Assembly: GCF_964204645.1 (NCBI RefSeq)
Contig: NC_134030.1
Coordinates: 18,109,110 to 18,173,109, forward strand
From: Tubulanus polymorphus
Taxonomy: Eukaryota; Nemertea; Palaeonemertea; Tubulaniformes; Tubulanidae
Reading direction: 5' to 3'
DNA: 64,000 nt
Every line of letters begins with the position of its first letter. Position 1 is the stretch's first letter. Positions 20,779 to 31,658 of this stretch are shown piece after piece. A model generated the notes under the pieces. The model was given only the letters and a program-made list of their open reading frames with translations, did no database searches and was not told where the DNA came from. A program made the translations under genes and the position numbers.

Positions 20779-23155
20779 CGGTTCCTGAACTTCGCTGAAA
20801 AAGCTGAATCACTGAAACGCTGAAACGCTGAAATAAAAACGCTGAAATTTCAGGGAATTTCCGAAAAACGCCGAAATTTCAGGGAATTCCCGAAAAACGC
20901 TGAAATCGTGCTAGGTACCAACAATACACGTTTTGAAATATTTTCCGGGCCGGTGTCCGCTGCCGAGTCCTGAACCGTGTTTTAGTCTCTACCTTCGGTT
21001 ACAGAGACATGCATGGACAGTATGTGTGGAGTATACTTCTAGAGGGCCACTTGTTGGACAAATTAATTCGCTTGAAATCCGGATTTTTAATGCATACAGG
21101 CAGCATAATGAGGAAAAACCATTCACAAACCGTGCAAGCCAACTTAAACACTATGCTCAATATTCCCTGCAAGACGCAAAATATCTTATTTGAACGTTCA
21201 TGTATAAAACATGCAGCAACTTTTCTTTTGTCAACACGTTGATGGGCGACGGACTATGTCACTATGGTATTCTCTGAAGGAGGTAAATTAAATTTGACGG
21301 CTAGTTATATAAATGATGCAGCTTTTGGACAAAAGGGATCTAACTAAATTTCTTTTTAATTCACTGTGGAATGGAATGGAATGGATTGACGCCAATGGCA
21401 TGCAGTAGGCCCCTACGTATGGGTCATACTGATTAGCGTCAACCAATTAATCTAAATCGGGCTAACCATTCAACAACTGTGAATAATTTGTTTGCTGTGG
21501 CGTGATAATAATTAGTTTTTTTGAAGAAATGACATACCAACTGTTAGAAAAATGTACCGATTCTTATTTTTAGACTACTACTGAATCTATAAAAGGAGGA
21601 GTCATAGACAAAGTTGATTTGCTTAGCTGGTGACACTTCTTGTCAAGTACATCATCTCAAGTACTGGGTGTTTTGTAAGTTTAATTTCAGTATTTATTTA
21701 CTAAGTGCTGTTCTCTCGGACCTCAGTGCTTTCAAACTAGGCCCACCCCATAGGCTATATAGTCCAGGGTGCATTAGCCACTATTCTTTTATATCCGACT
21801 AAAATGCACCTTTTTCTATTTTTAGATTCAGGCTTAGAATGTGCAAATTTTTTGAGATACTGAGAAATCAGATGGCACCAGTAAACTTCAACTGCGAAAT
21901 TTGCAGCAGGATAGCTGAACGACACAATTTTTAAAAATAAAATGGCTATTCGAATGCTATTTCAATAATAACTTGATTCAACCTGAGAGAAATAAGTCAA
22001 TTGCGGATGTACAGTACACCCACTTTTCTTCCCTGTTTCCTGGTACCAAATTTTTAGTCTTAAGCTAAGCGATATTCTAAGGTATACTAGTGGATTTCAT
22101 TAGAATATGAAGCAATGGAACCAGAATTCTAGCCAGAGTTAAGCGAACTATTGATTCTGATATAATGTAAGAACTGATTTCCTTTGTATACTCTTGCAGA
22201 ATGTGTTATGTTTTATTTCAAGCTGTTAAATAATATAGTTAGACAAATGTCCAATTATTGGATCTTTCTTGTTGACTCGTTTAATTTTGTGAGTTAAGAG
22301 TTCCAGTCAATCCACAATGTGCAGTGCCTAGCCTTCATCTACACTAAAGCCAAGCCTGTGTATGGGAAAAAAATATCGTTCGACTCCTATAGGCCAGACA
22401 CATCAAAGCATGCAATACATTGCAGATAGTAGTCTCCGGCAAGTCGAAAGAGAAAGTGAACCAGGTTTTACCCCGTACCCTACCCGGGAACAAAGACACT
22501 TAAAGATTCCTTCCTCCTTGTAGAAATTGTAGAAATATGGCACCCAATTGTAGCAATGCTAAGTACAGTATACTATGACGGTTGAACCTTTCTTAACGAA
22601 TTTCAATGACACCGAAAATAGAATCAAAATAATCATTAGTTCCATGCTAGCACTTAATTTGGGTTATCAGGTTCAGCCTAACTGTACTTTCATTCAGCTA
22701 CTACTTGTATGAGACTTGGTAATGATAAGTTGCAAGAAATCACCAAACATAAGAAAAAATATTGTGAATTAATATTACTGTGATTAAGAATTTATTCAAA
22801 TGAAGTGATAACTTCATTGTTAGATCGTACCGGTATATGCACATAAAACTATGGCAAAAAACACATCTAACAATCCACGCAATCCGCAATCGATCAAGTC
22901 GATCATGACGACGACCTTAAGGCATGTCTCTGTAACCGAAGGTAGAGCATAAAACACGGTTCAGGACTCATCAGCGGACACCGGCCCGGAAAAAATTTCA
23001 AAACGTGTATTGTATGTACCTAGCACGATTTCAGCGTTTTTCGGGAATTCCCTGAAATTTCGGCGTTTTTCGGAAATTCCCTGAAATTTCAGCGTTTTTA
23101 TTTCAGCGTTTCAGCTTTTCAGTGTTTCAGCTTTTTCAGCGAAGTTCAGGAACCG
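20779..23155. mobile_element. 2.38-kb Mutator-like non-autonomous element
   Basis: Long inverted repeats of roughly 240 bp: the left arm starts CGGTTCCTGAACTTCGCTG at 20779 and the right arm ends CAGCGAAGTTCAGGAACCG at 23155. Each arm contains internal GCTGAAATTTCAGGGAATT-type subrepeats. A perfect 9-bp duplication AATATCGTG flanks the element (20770-20778 and 23156-23164). Long TIRs plus a 9-bp duplication are typical of Mutator/MULE elements. The 1.9-kb interior has only short frames, so it lacks a transposase and depends on one elsewhere. Confidence 0.88.
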
Positions 23156-23164
23156 AATATCGTG

Positions 23165-26100
23165 GTCGAATTCGAAAGTGCTTGTCGTCGTATTGATCAG
23201 CAGGATGTTTTGCTACTGTTTGTGAATAGCGTCGACATGATGGAAATATATTACTCCTAAATAGGTTACCCATCTCGATCACAGCACCTCACTTGCCGCA
23301 GTGCGTTATTTTCACTGCATAGTAATGCTAATACATAAACGTTTTTACTACTTGACCCGAATCATCTGAACAGTACTGCGTTTGAAAACTCAACGAATAG
23401 AAAATGTTTGCGGGAAGCACCTACAAATAAGTCACGACAAGATTAAATCTATGGTTAAAATCGATGCTTGAAAAGCAATTAAATCACAAGATGACTAACA
23501 CTCGTCTTTCAAGCAACAGTTGTCCTTTAGACTTGGCCACTTTTGTTTCAGAAAACTGCGTAGACCAGCGGTCACCAAGGCATTAAACCATTCCTTCAAG
23601 TTTTGAAAATTCGATGGTGACGATATTTCCGTCAAAAAAATGTTATGTTAATATTTCAAGATGACATTGAGGGTCTTATGAAACACTATCATGGGTTCTT
23701 TTTAAATCTAAAATAGCATAAAAACATCTGTGTTTCGTTATAAACAAGGTTAAATTCCAAACATGAAATATGGAGCCTGTATCACACGATAAACACATCT
23801 AGAATTTTATCTAACTAGGCCCTTTCTAAATGGCAATTGTTCAGTTTTTTTAACGGCCGACATTCAGAGGCTCATAAAAACCGGTGGTAGCGCTTGGGAT
23901 TTTCAGTGTAGGGCACATCTCACATCGCCTCGGGCTCGCGGTCGGTTGTTTAATGGGAACACATCTGGTTGACACTAGTTTCACAGTTGACGAATTCAGA
24001 AAACTTTCATCAAATGTCATTGATAACATTTTAAACATACTATTCTTCTTAATTACATTTCGCTGATTCCATGGATATTTTTTTATGAAAATTACTCCAG
24101 TTATAACGGATTTAAACATAAAATCATTATTTTCAAAATATTCAATTTTCTCGCCAAGGTATCGCTAAGGAGCCAGTCCGTGGTGGCTATTGAATGCGAC
24201 GACCGCATATGAATGCATTGATTGAATCTCAAAAGTCAGATTATATGAAATTGATACATGGATAGGTTATTCCATATATACTGGTGCCCAATATATGATA
24301 TAAATGTTCAATCAAAAAGTAGCAACTGAATCCATAATTCAGTCTGGTATTGTTATCCTCTGTTGGTAGCCAGTGTAGATGAGCAAGTATCGTGGTCCCT
24401 GATTTTAGTTATCGTAATAATTCAAGCCACGCGATTTCGAACTGTTCAACAAGTTGGAGTTTGTGTAAAGATGAATGAATTTAAAATGGAGTGGAATGTC
24501 TATTAATATTTGTATTGATCATGAAAAATTGTAGTTAAATATTTGACTCTACGGTTGGTTTTAGATTGTATTTCTCCACGCCAGAGGTAATCACGGATAT
24601 CGGACTACAAAGAAATTCCTTGTGTAAAGCTCAACTATATCTCAATGATGATTAAACATTAATTTTCTCAAAAATTCTCCCCTTCGAAAACCTAAACAAC
24701 CAATGTACGCTTGCTTTAAGTTTGCCAATGGACTATTGTTGCCTTTTCTAGCTATTGTACTGTTTGCCGCAAAAAAGATTGCGTCCTCTATTACAGGAAT
24801 TAAGGATATAGCTGCTCTGGGACCAGTTTCTCAAAAGTTAGTTTAAATTAACCATTATACATGACCGAAAACACCATTAATATGAAAAAGATCCACTATG
24901 TACACATTTCAAATTTCAAACCAAGTTTTATCATTAGAAAATAACGACACAACGTTCGATCTCTCACTAGAGATAATCCTTTTGAATTTGTGCACAGTGG
25001 GTTTTCGTATCGTATTATCGTATTATCAATTCTCCTCATTTGAGTGTGACTATTCTACAAGTATAAAGTTATTTTAGCAACGTTTAGCGAGTTTTAATTG
25101 TCATCATAAATGTTAACTATCCACCGGTAAACTTACTAACTTTTGGCAACTGACCTTAGATCGAGGAATGGTATCCGGTGGCCTGCTGATCCACTGATTT
25201 ACTTACACTGCTAAAGAAATATACAGTATAAGACGTAAATAGTCTAGAATATAGAAGTACTATTTAGCTTTATATCGCGATAATTTGTGTACGTAGAGTC
25301 TCGTGGTACTTATGATTATTGTGTATAGAATCGATAATTAGCAACCCTCCACGGATACGAAGCGGTCTAAGTTTACATCCTACCATAATTTTCCTCGAAA
25401 CTCTCACCATTATTTCAAGGGTCGGTCTTATATGAAGAAAATATATGAAGGACGTGTTCACAGGTTAACGAGGCCAAAAATCTTCCCCAAAATTTCAAAT
25501 TTTCACGAGCAAAGATAATATACTTCATGCTTTTGTGCAAAAAACGCATGTCCACAAATCGCACTTTGTGTTTTCAAAATATCGATTGAGTGTGGAATTG
25601 TTTCGAATTCAGGGATCTCCCATTAACACTCCGGTATTTTTCAATAAGATAAGTCAAACTATTGTTGTGATCAGATGGCCAGTTGAATACTTCTTCATTA
25701 TATTGAACGATATGTTATACCATTTGAATAGTTGTTAGATTAAAGCCCACACCATATCTAATTATTTGACACCAATCACGACTGTGTTGATTTTAAAATA
25801 GACAAATTAATTTAAGGTCAGTATTGGTCAAAAATTGGTCAGTTAAATAGTTGTTAGATCATATCCCGCACCGTATCTAGTAGCTCGACGCCCAAACACG
25901 ATTTTATTGCTTTATTAAACATATAAATTACTTATGGTGGGTTCTAGTTAGTGGTAACTGGTCAGTACTGGTCAAGCATTGGTCAGTTAAACAATTTTTA
26001 GATTAATGCCCACATCATATCTAGTTATTTGACACCAAACAACTAAATTATTTGCAAAACAGATAATTTACTAAATATGGTACTGGTCATGCATTGGTCA

Positions 26101-26713
26101 GTTTATAGACCAAGGTCCACGCTACGAGTTATTTGATACCAAACATGATTGGATTGTGTCGTTTCGGAAAATTTATCTGTTGGGCAATTTGTGGTCAGCC
26201 CTGGTTCGTAAGGTTCTTATTTTGCGGGTATTATGTCTCGAACACCGAAAGACTGAATTACATGGAAATGAAGATCAGTGTTTAACTAATAGTCCTTAGT
26301 CTGAATAAAATGTCTCTGGTATGGGTGCTATAGTGCTTACTGTATCTAATTCTTTTTATTTTCACTACCACCGTAATTGACTATGATGTTTTCATGATGT
26401 CTTAAAATAGCCGAAAGTCGTTGATTTATGCGATATTTACATACAGCGCCACCAGTTGGTAGTAAAACTAACCAGAGCAATACGCTAGCAAACCGGCATT
26501 CTCATAATGCCCAGAAATTGGCCATGGATAGTCGGACCTCGTGTTCACTGAGAACTTTAGTGTCAGTGGTATATCGCTAACTATGGTTCACGCGAGCTCT
26601 TTAGTATAGGCAGTATACGGAGCTCCGCGAACCGGCCATTCCCAGGACTGGGTGAAACCTCGTGGCGAGCTGACGGTCGGTGGGTTCGAGTCGGGACTCT
26701 TAACCTAGAGTTA
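23165..26713. other. Long stretch without a recognised gene
   Basis: Low-complexity-poor, A+T-leaning sequence. A minus frame at 23850-24119 (PRRCEMCPTLKIPSATTGFY near its end) has mixed codon use but no known motif. Near 26690 the word GGTTCGAGTC matches a tRNA-type B box; without a convincing A box I do not call a tRNA or SINE. Confidence 0.3.
25722..26200. repeat. Degenerate ~120-130-bp tandem repeat, about four copies
   Basis: Each copy runs in the order: AGTTGTTAGATTAAAGCCCACA, ATCTAGTTATTTGACACCAA, then GGTCAGTATTGGTCAAGCAT and TTGGTCAGTTAAA. Copies have drifted by substitutions and indels. Confidence 0.75.
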
Positions 26714-26769
26714 AGCAGCCATTTTTATCTCTGAGTTAAGGATTTAACTCTAGTCTGACCCTGGGTTAA
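26714..26769. repeat. Direct copy of the transposase 5' end
   Basis: 26720-26769 is identical over 50 bp to 28758-28807. The downstream copy contains the start codon of the Harbinger transposase (ATG at 28760-28758, minus strand). The match extends 6 further bases into the coding side with one mismatch. This is therefore a detached 5' fragment of a related element in the same orientation, not an inverted terminus. Confidence 0.85.
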
Positions 26770-27271
26770 TATATTTTTTTTAAATATTGACCAAATTTCC
26801 ATACCACAATCATTTACAGTGTTATGTAAAACCCCAAATGAAAATAGATAGTACTTTTTACGATTAAATTTAGGAACTAATATGTAGATAGATATTGTAT
26901 TACTACTTTTATACTATATTTCTTCATAGAAATTTCCAAACTGCGATAATGTCACCACAGAGTATTTGAAAAGTTTGTGAAATTAAAATATTTTGTTGAA
27001 TTTTGCTCCGAATTCAAATTTGGAGGAATTTTACCAGGGGATACTACTTACCAGTTACCAAATTTAATATCATCAATAACCTCTAACATTTACCTAATTA
27101 GTGTCGAAAAACGAAAACTTGAAATTTCTAATACGTGCACATTTTTTTGATGATTTGATACTCAAGTCTGCATTAATTGTATGACAGAAAACTCATGGCA
27201 TTGGTTATTGAAATTGTCCAATCATCTTTTCCACACACTCTTCACCAATTACAAGTAGAACCGAATCTTAT

Positions 27272-28760
27272 TTAAAAATAAGTGTTTGTGATATATGTTC
27301 TCATATGTAGCCCTTGTTCATCAGCGGCATGTGCAACATGGTTTTCATCTACTACTAGTTCATAATTCACTGCATCTTCATCCCTGAAAACCTCTTTATT
27401 CATTATTGCGAAATTATGCAATACTGCACATGCTGTTATAACCTTTCATGCTTTTGTAGGAGCTAATCTTAATTCACCATGTAAACAGTGAAATCTTCTC
27501 TTTAGCCATCCAAATGTTCTCTCTATAGTTGACCTGGTTTGTTTATGAGATCTATTAAAGTTATGTTGTTGCAGTCCATTACAATTCAAGTATGGTGTAA
27601 TGAGGTGTTGTTTTAAGGCATATCCGCTATCCCCAAGCAAGTGACCTTTGTAAGGGGTTATATTCAAGTATCTAAAATGTAAGATTATAATTGATTAATT
27701 AAAATACATGGATTTTTTATATTGAAGTTAGAGTAGACATTTTCTATTTAGTAACCTATTGCATTTTGCGAAGTTTATTAGGCTTAAATAACCAATCGGG
27801 GCTATGCCAACAACGGCTGAAGCAATATTAAGCACTTTAGTTATATTCAACTCCTTGTAGGCCAATATTGCTTTTACATTTACTACGCGGCCATTAATTT
27901 CTCAATACGTTACCTGGCAAGCGAAGAGGCTCTGCAGATGAAGCTATCGTGACAACTTCCTGGCCATTGTGCAACGATATTCGTAAATAATCCTGAAAAT
28001 GAAATGAATGTTCTTAAAGCATAAGCTAAAAAGTATGAATATCTTACCAAAATCCCTCCCCCTCCCTTAGCCGGAGCTCAGACCAAATTCCAAAATCTTC
28101 TAAAGTATATATTTCGAATCTTGTTATTTGCGAGTCAATTAAATATCTATTTTTTGTACCAATAAATTTGCGGTGTGTAAATGTATATGCTTACATATCT
28201 TACTATAGATATTAAACTTACCATCGGCATTGCAAACAGCCTGCACATTGATACTATGGTATCCCTTTCCATTAACATAGTCGGCTTCATTCTCATTTGG
28301 TCCCTGTATTCGTATGTGCGTTCCATCGATGCACCCAATTATACCAGGAAATTGCGATATCAGATAAAAGTCCGCTTTCGTTTTTGCGATTTCAATATTT
28401 GACGTGGGAAATTTTATAAACTCATTCTTCAACGAGCATAGAGCATTGGTCACTTCGCTTATACATCTTGACACCGTCGATTTGCTCACCCCAAAACTAT
28501 CAGCAATCACTTCTAAGAAGGATCCACTTGCGTAAAAGCGCAATGCTATCAGAAGTTTGTTTTTTTTTGGTTAAAGGTAGACCACGTTTCGAATCTCTGT
28601 CAACGAGATGGTGTGATAACAGACCGTAAAGTCGCTCAATGCCTGCTAAACTAAATCTATATCGGTGGTAGCATTCATCATCTGTTAAAATACGTTCTAT
28701 CCTCGAGGAATATGACTTTTCCTTAGCTTGTCGCCCAGCCATCAAGTAGAAAGCAGGCAT
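27272..28760 (-). pseudogene. PIF/Harbinger transposase (HARBI1-like), spliced, with frameshift and stop
   Basis: DDE transposase of the PIF/Harbinger superfamily, normally acting with a Myb-like partner that I do not see here. Exon 1 (28760-28222) has YRFSLAGIERLYGLL, a helix-turn-helix ([12 protein letters not shown]) and the first D in GCIDGTHI. Exon 2 (27992-27914) encodes AQWPGSCHDSF. Exon 3 (27671-27272) has the second D in LLGDSGYALK and the E in STIERTFGWLKRRFH. Introns of 229 and 242 bases have GTAAGT/TTTTCAG and GTAACG/ATTTTAG borders and join in phase. Two lesions: a frameshift at a homopolymer near 28560-28570 between LPLTKKK and the frame resuming at [13 protein letters not shown], and a TGA at about 27448-27450 before VITACAVLHNFAI. 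The start ATG lies inside a repeat. All three catalytic residues survive. Confidence 0.9.
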
Positions 28761-28807
28761 TTTTATCTCTGAGTTAAGGATTTAACTCTAGTCTGACCCT
28801 GGGTTAA

Positions 28808-28948
28808 AATTTAACTTTTTTCCAATTTTAACCCTAGGGTCAAATCTAACCGAAAACTATGGAACAGATTTGACCCTAGGGTTAAAATTTGACGGGGGGT
28901 TAAGGAATTTGACCCTAGGGTTAAAATTTAACCCACAACTATGGAACC
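28808..28948. repeat. Harbinger 5' terminal region with CCCTAGGGT inverted repeats
   Basis: Contains TTTTAACCCTAGGGTCAAAT and two inverted copies ATTTGACCCTAGGGTTAAAA, ending AACTATGGAACCGGGTCCTGG. This is probably the terminus of the element whose transposase starts at 28760. The matching far end near 26646 (CCAGGACTGGGTGAAACC) is only weakly similar. Confidence 0.6.
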
Positions 28949-29116
28949 GGGTCCTGGTATTTATATAGAATAAGACGAAGCTAATTACAAACAATTTCAA
29001 ATTACTGAGTGACAGGATAATCATAATATAAAGATAATAAATTACACGCAATCTAAATTACTGAGTGAAGATATTTGACTAGTAGTTAATTATCTAACAA
29101 CATTAAGAATAAAACC

Positions 29117-29520
29117 CCTGTGAAGCTGGCTCCCGGTTCCCGGTTCCTTATTCGGCTCCCGATTCAAAATGCTATTGAACCGGGAGCCGAATCGGGAACC
29201 GGGAACCGGGCAGCCGGCTACTGGTTCAGCTCCCGATTCAAAATGCTTTTGAACCGGGAGCCGAATCGGGAACCGGGAACCGGGAGCCGGCTACTGGTTC
29301 AGCTCCCGATTCAAAATGTGAAGCTGGCTACTTATTATGGCCAGGTGGCGCTGGTGTACACTGTGCTGTAGTCCAGACATTTTACGTAACTATGTCTACT
29401 CTGCTGATAAACAAACTCGACCTCGACCTTGACAACAAATCGCCAGGTGATAGCGTGAGCCAATCCAGACGTCTAAACACGATTGCGTATGCGACCGCGA
29501 GAGCGGTCAGCTGTAGCTTC
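29117..29520 (+). repeat. Dispersed GAACCGGGAGCC-family repeat, copy 1
   Basis: Begins TGTGAAGCTGGCTCCCGG, then a VNTR alternating CGGGAGCCGAATCGGGAACC words with their reverse complements, then AAAATGTGAAGCTGGCTACT and a unique tail to GCGGTCAGCTGTA near 29512. The same arrangement occurs in opposite orientation at 61570-61970, joined to a Penelope-like coding end, so this may be a 5'-truncated copy of that element's 3' region. Confidence 0.75.
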
Positions 29521-29608
29521 ACTTCAGGATAGAACGATAACCACACTCAAACGTGGTGAACGGATAATAAAAATTTTTTAGATTCAATAAATAAATTCTT
29601 GTTTTTAC

Positions 29609-29609
<1 letters not shown>

Positions 29610-29683
<74 letters not shown>
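29610..29683. repeat. (TA)n microsatellite, about 36 repeats
   Basis: Uninterrupted alternating T and A from about 29610 to 29683. Confidence 0.98.
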
Positions 29684-29687
<4 letters not shown>

Positions 29688-30202
29688 CTTCAGTTACACA
29701 CATGTTTTAATGCTATTCGATCAGATTGCTCTCAATACTTTTAATACGAATACGAATCCCTTACGAAAATGGTACACGTGTAATTGTAAATGAAAATACA
29801 CGTGTATTTCAAGTACACGTGTAAAATTGGCCCAATTTTACACGTGTACTTTATCCCAATTACACGTGTACTTCATCCTAATTACACGTGTATTACACGT
29901 GTACTTCATCCAAATTACACGTGTACTTCATCCTAACTACACGTGTAGTTCATCCTTATTACATGTGTATTTCATCCTGTATTACACGTGTACTTTATCC
30001 CAATTACACGTGTACTTCATCCTAATTACACGTGTATTACACGTGTATTTCATCCTGTGTTACACGTGTACTTTATCCTAATTACACGTGTATTTCATCC
30101 AATATTACACGTGTCTTACACGTGTACTTCATGCTAAATACATGTGTCTTTGATTGCCATTTTTGTTGAATTCAAATCAAACCACCATGTGAGGAAATCT
30201 CC

Positions 30203-30351
30203 TTAATCTATGTGCTGTTTAGAATGAACACTCAAGAGATTCACATTTTCCATACTAACTGATTTATTCATCTTCATAAATTTTATAAATCTTTGAGTAA
30301 TGGCATGTCTTATGTTGGCCTCTTTTGCACCCTTCTCCTTTCGACATTGTT
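30203..30351 (-). CDS. Terminal coding exon of an unidentified gene inside the 5.45-kb element
   Basis: A 3' splice site GTTATCATTTCAG precedes 30351. The exon is open for 49 codons to a TAA at 30205-30203 and encodes a basic, helical tail (RKEKGAKEANIRHAITQRF, then ending KQHID). The frame needs one base from an upstream exon. I do not recognise the family. Its position beside the left TIR suggests it ends a transposase or accessory gene reading toward that end. Confidence 0.4.
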
Positions 30352-30589
30352 CTGAAATGATAACCATTTGAAAAAAATTAAGCAAAAGTATACAATGATT
30401 TCTTTACGAGGATAAATAAATCAACTTCAGCTGCTTGGGATGATGATTAAATTATATAGCTTTTTCTAAGAGTCTTCTGCATATAACAGTTAAGTTTTTT
30501 CACTCTTCAATGACTTGATTTTAAGCCATATGGTGAAATGCTTGACGATCTGGCAATTTCAATGTTCAACGCCACCTGATGAAAAAACA

Positions 30590-31260
30590 AGGGGTCTAGG
30601 GACACCATGCCCGTATGGTTTCGAATGCTAAACAATCAACATAATGAAATAGAAACAGGACATTGAAACTCACCACAATCATAGAACATGTCACAAGCTA
30701 CAATTTTACAATTGATCGATGTTATAATGTATTCATAGGTAGCAAAATAAATTAGACAAATTGTATATAATTCAATACTCAACTCCCCCTGGTGGTGAGA
30801 ACAAAAACCTGGGTAACCCCAATTCCACGTGAGATGAATACTACAACAGTGGTAACAATTATCAAATATCAAGACTATAAGTCAAAACCTGTTGATATTT
30901 TCCTTCAAAAACCTTCTTCTATCTATGAATGAGAACTGATGACACCAAGATGGCTGCCAAATGTGTCATGCTTGACTGATCGAAAAATCTGTCTCGTATG
31001 TTTTAGATTGTTAAGAATGTATACCCATCACAAATTTCAAAGAAAAATTGCAAACCATTAGGCAGCTACAAGGCAAAAATGACCTTTTTGGGAACAAAAA
31101 AGGTCACATGATGGCCATCTTGTGTCAAGATGGCCATCTTCATCTTCAAAATCTCCTTTGAAAACTTCAAAAAATTGCATAAGTGATGATTTTGGGGAAC
31201 GAAAATGGCCAATGCAGTTGGCCATCTTGATTCGGACCAGTTTTGGGCTGAAGACATGTC
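30590..31260. repeat. Dispersed repeat (CCCCCTGGTG family), short copy
   Basis: Starts GGGGTCTAGGGACACCATGC. It has one internal unit (CATTGAAACTCACCACAATC ... CCCCCTGGTGGTG), then a tail with GATGACACCAAGATGGCTGCC and GGCCATCTTG words. The same order occurs at 38937-40093 with about five internal units. Confidence 0.8.
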
Positions 31261-31658
31261 TAGGATAGATATGTGTGTAACTTAAATATCAAGAGTATTA
31301 AAACTTCCCAAAATACTGGATTCCATCTACAGACGAACAAAGGTTGAATGCAATAGCCCGCTTGCTTGGACTTACGTCTCAAATGGGCTAAAGCTGGGGA
31401 CACATTAGGCAATTTCGTCGAGCACTTAAGTTGTGCAACGAAATCGTCGGTAAAATCACCTAGTTTGTCAGGGTCTACGCCGACTGAATCGCCCGAATCC
31501 AACACGTCCTGCGACTGAATCACCCAACGCATCAGGCCACGGTGATTGTTCGCCTCGAGCGCCATATTAAACGTTAAACCCTCCCCTTTTCTGACCAAGT
31601 GCCCTTTTGAATCACAGGTAAAAAATTCCACCCTATGATCAAAGTGCACAAACCCCAT
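31260..31658 (-). CDS. Unrecognised 132-codon reading frame
   Basis: ATG at 31658, open to 31260. The first ~75 residues (MGFVHFDHRVEFFTCDSKGH, later LMRWVIQSQDVLDSGDSVGV) look compositionally protein-like. The following part overlaps the CAATTTCGTCG inverted-repeat motif and is doubtful. No domain recognised. It may be an exon of the gene ending at 30203 or chance. Confidence 0.25.
   Translation of the reverse strand: MGFVHFDHRVEFFTCDSKGHLVRKGEGLTFNMALEANNHRGLMRWVIQSQDVLDSGDSVGVDPDKLGDFTDDFVAQLKCSTKLPNVSPALAHLRRKSKQAGYCIQPLFVCRWNPVFWEVLILLIFKLHTYLS

Noticed and set aside
26640-26712. tRNA or tRNA-derived SINE (B box GGTTCGAGTC)
   Set aside because: No A box at a proper distance and no cloverleaf could be built.
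29599-29793. 64-codon plus-strand frame
   Set aside because: Translation of the (TA)n microsatellite.
29827-30081. 84-codon plus-strand frame of CTLSQLHVYF-type repeats
   Set aside because: Translation of the TACACGTGTA array.
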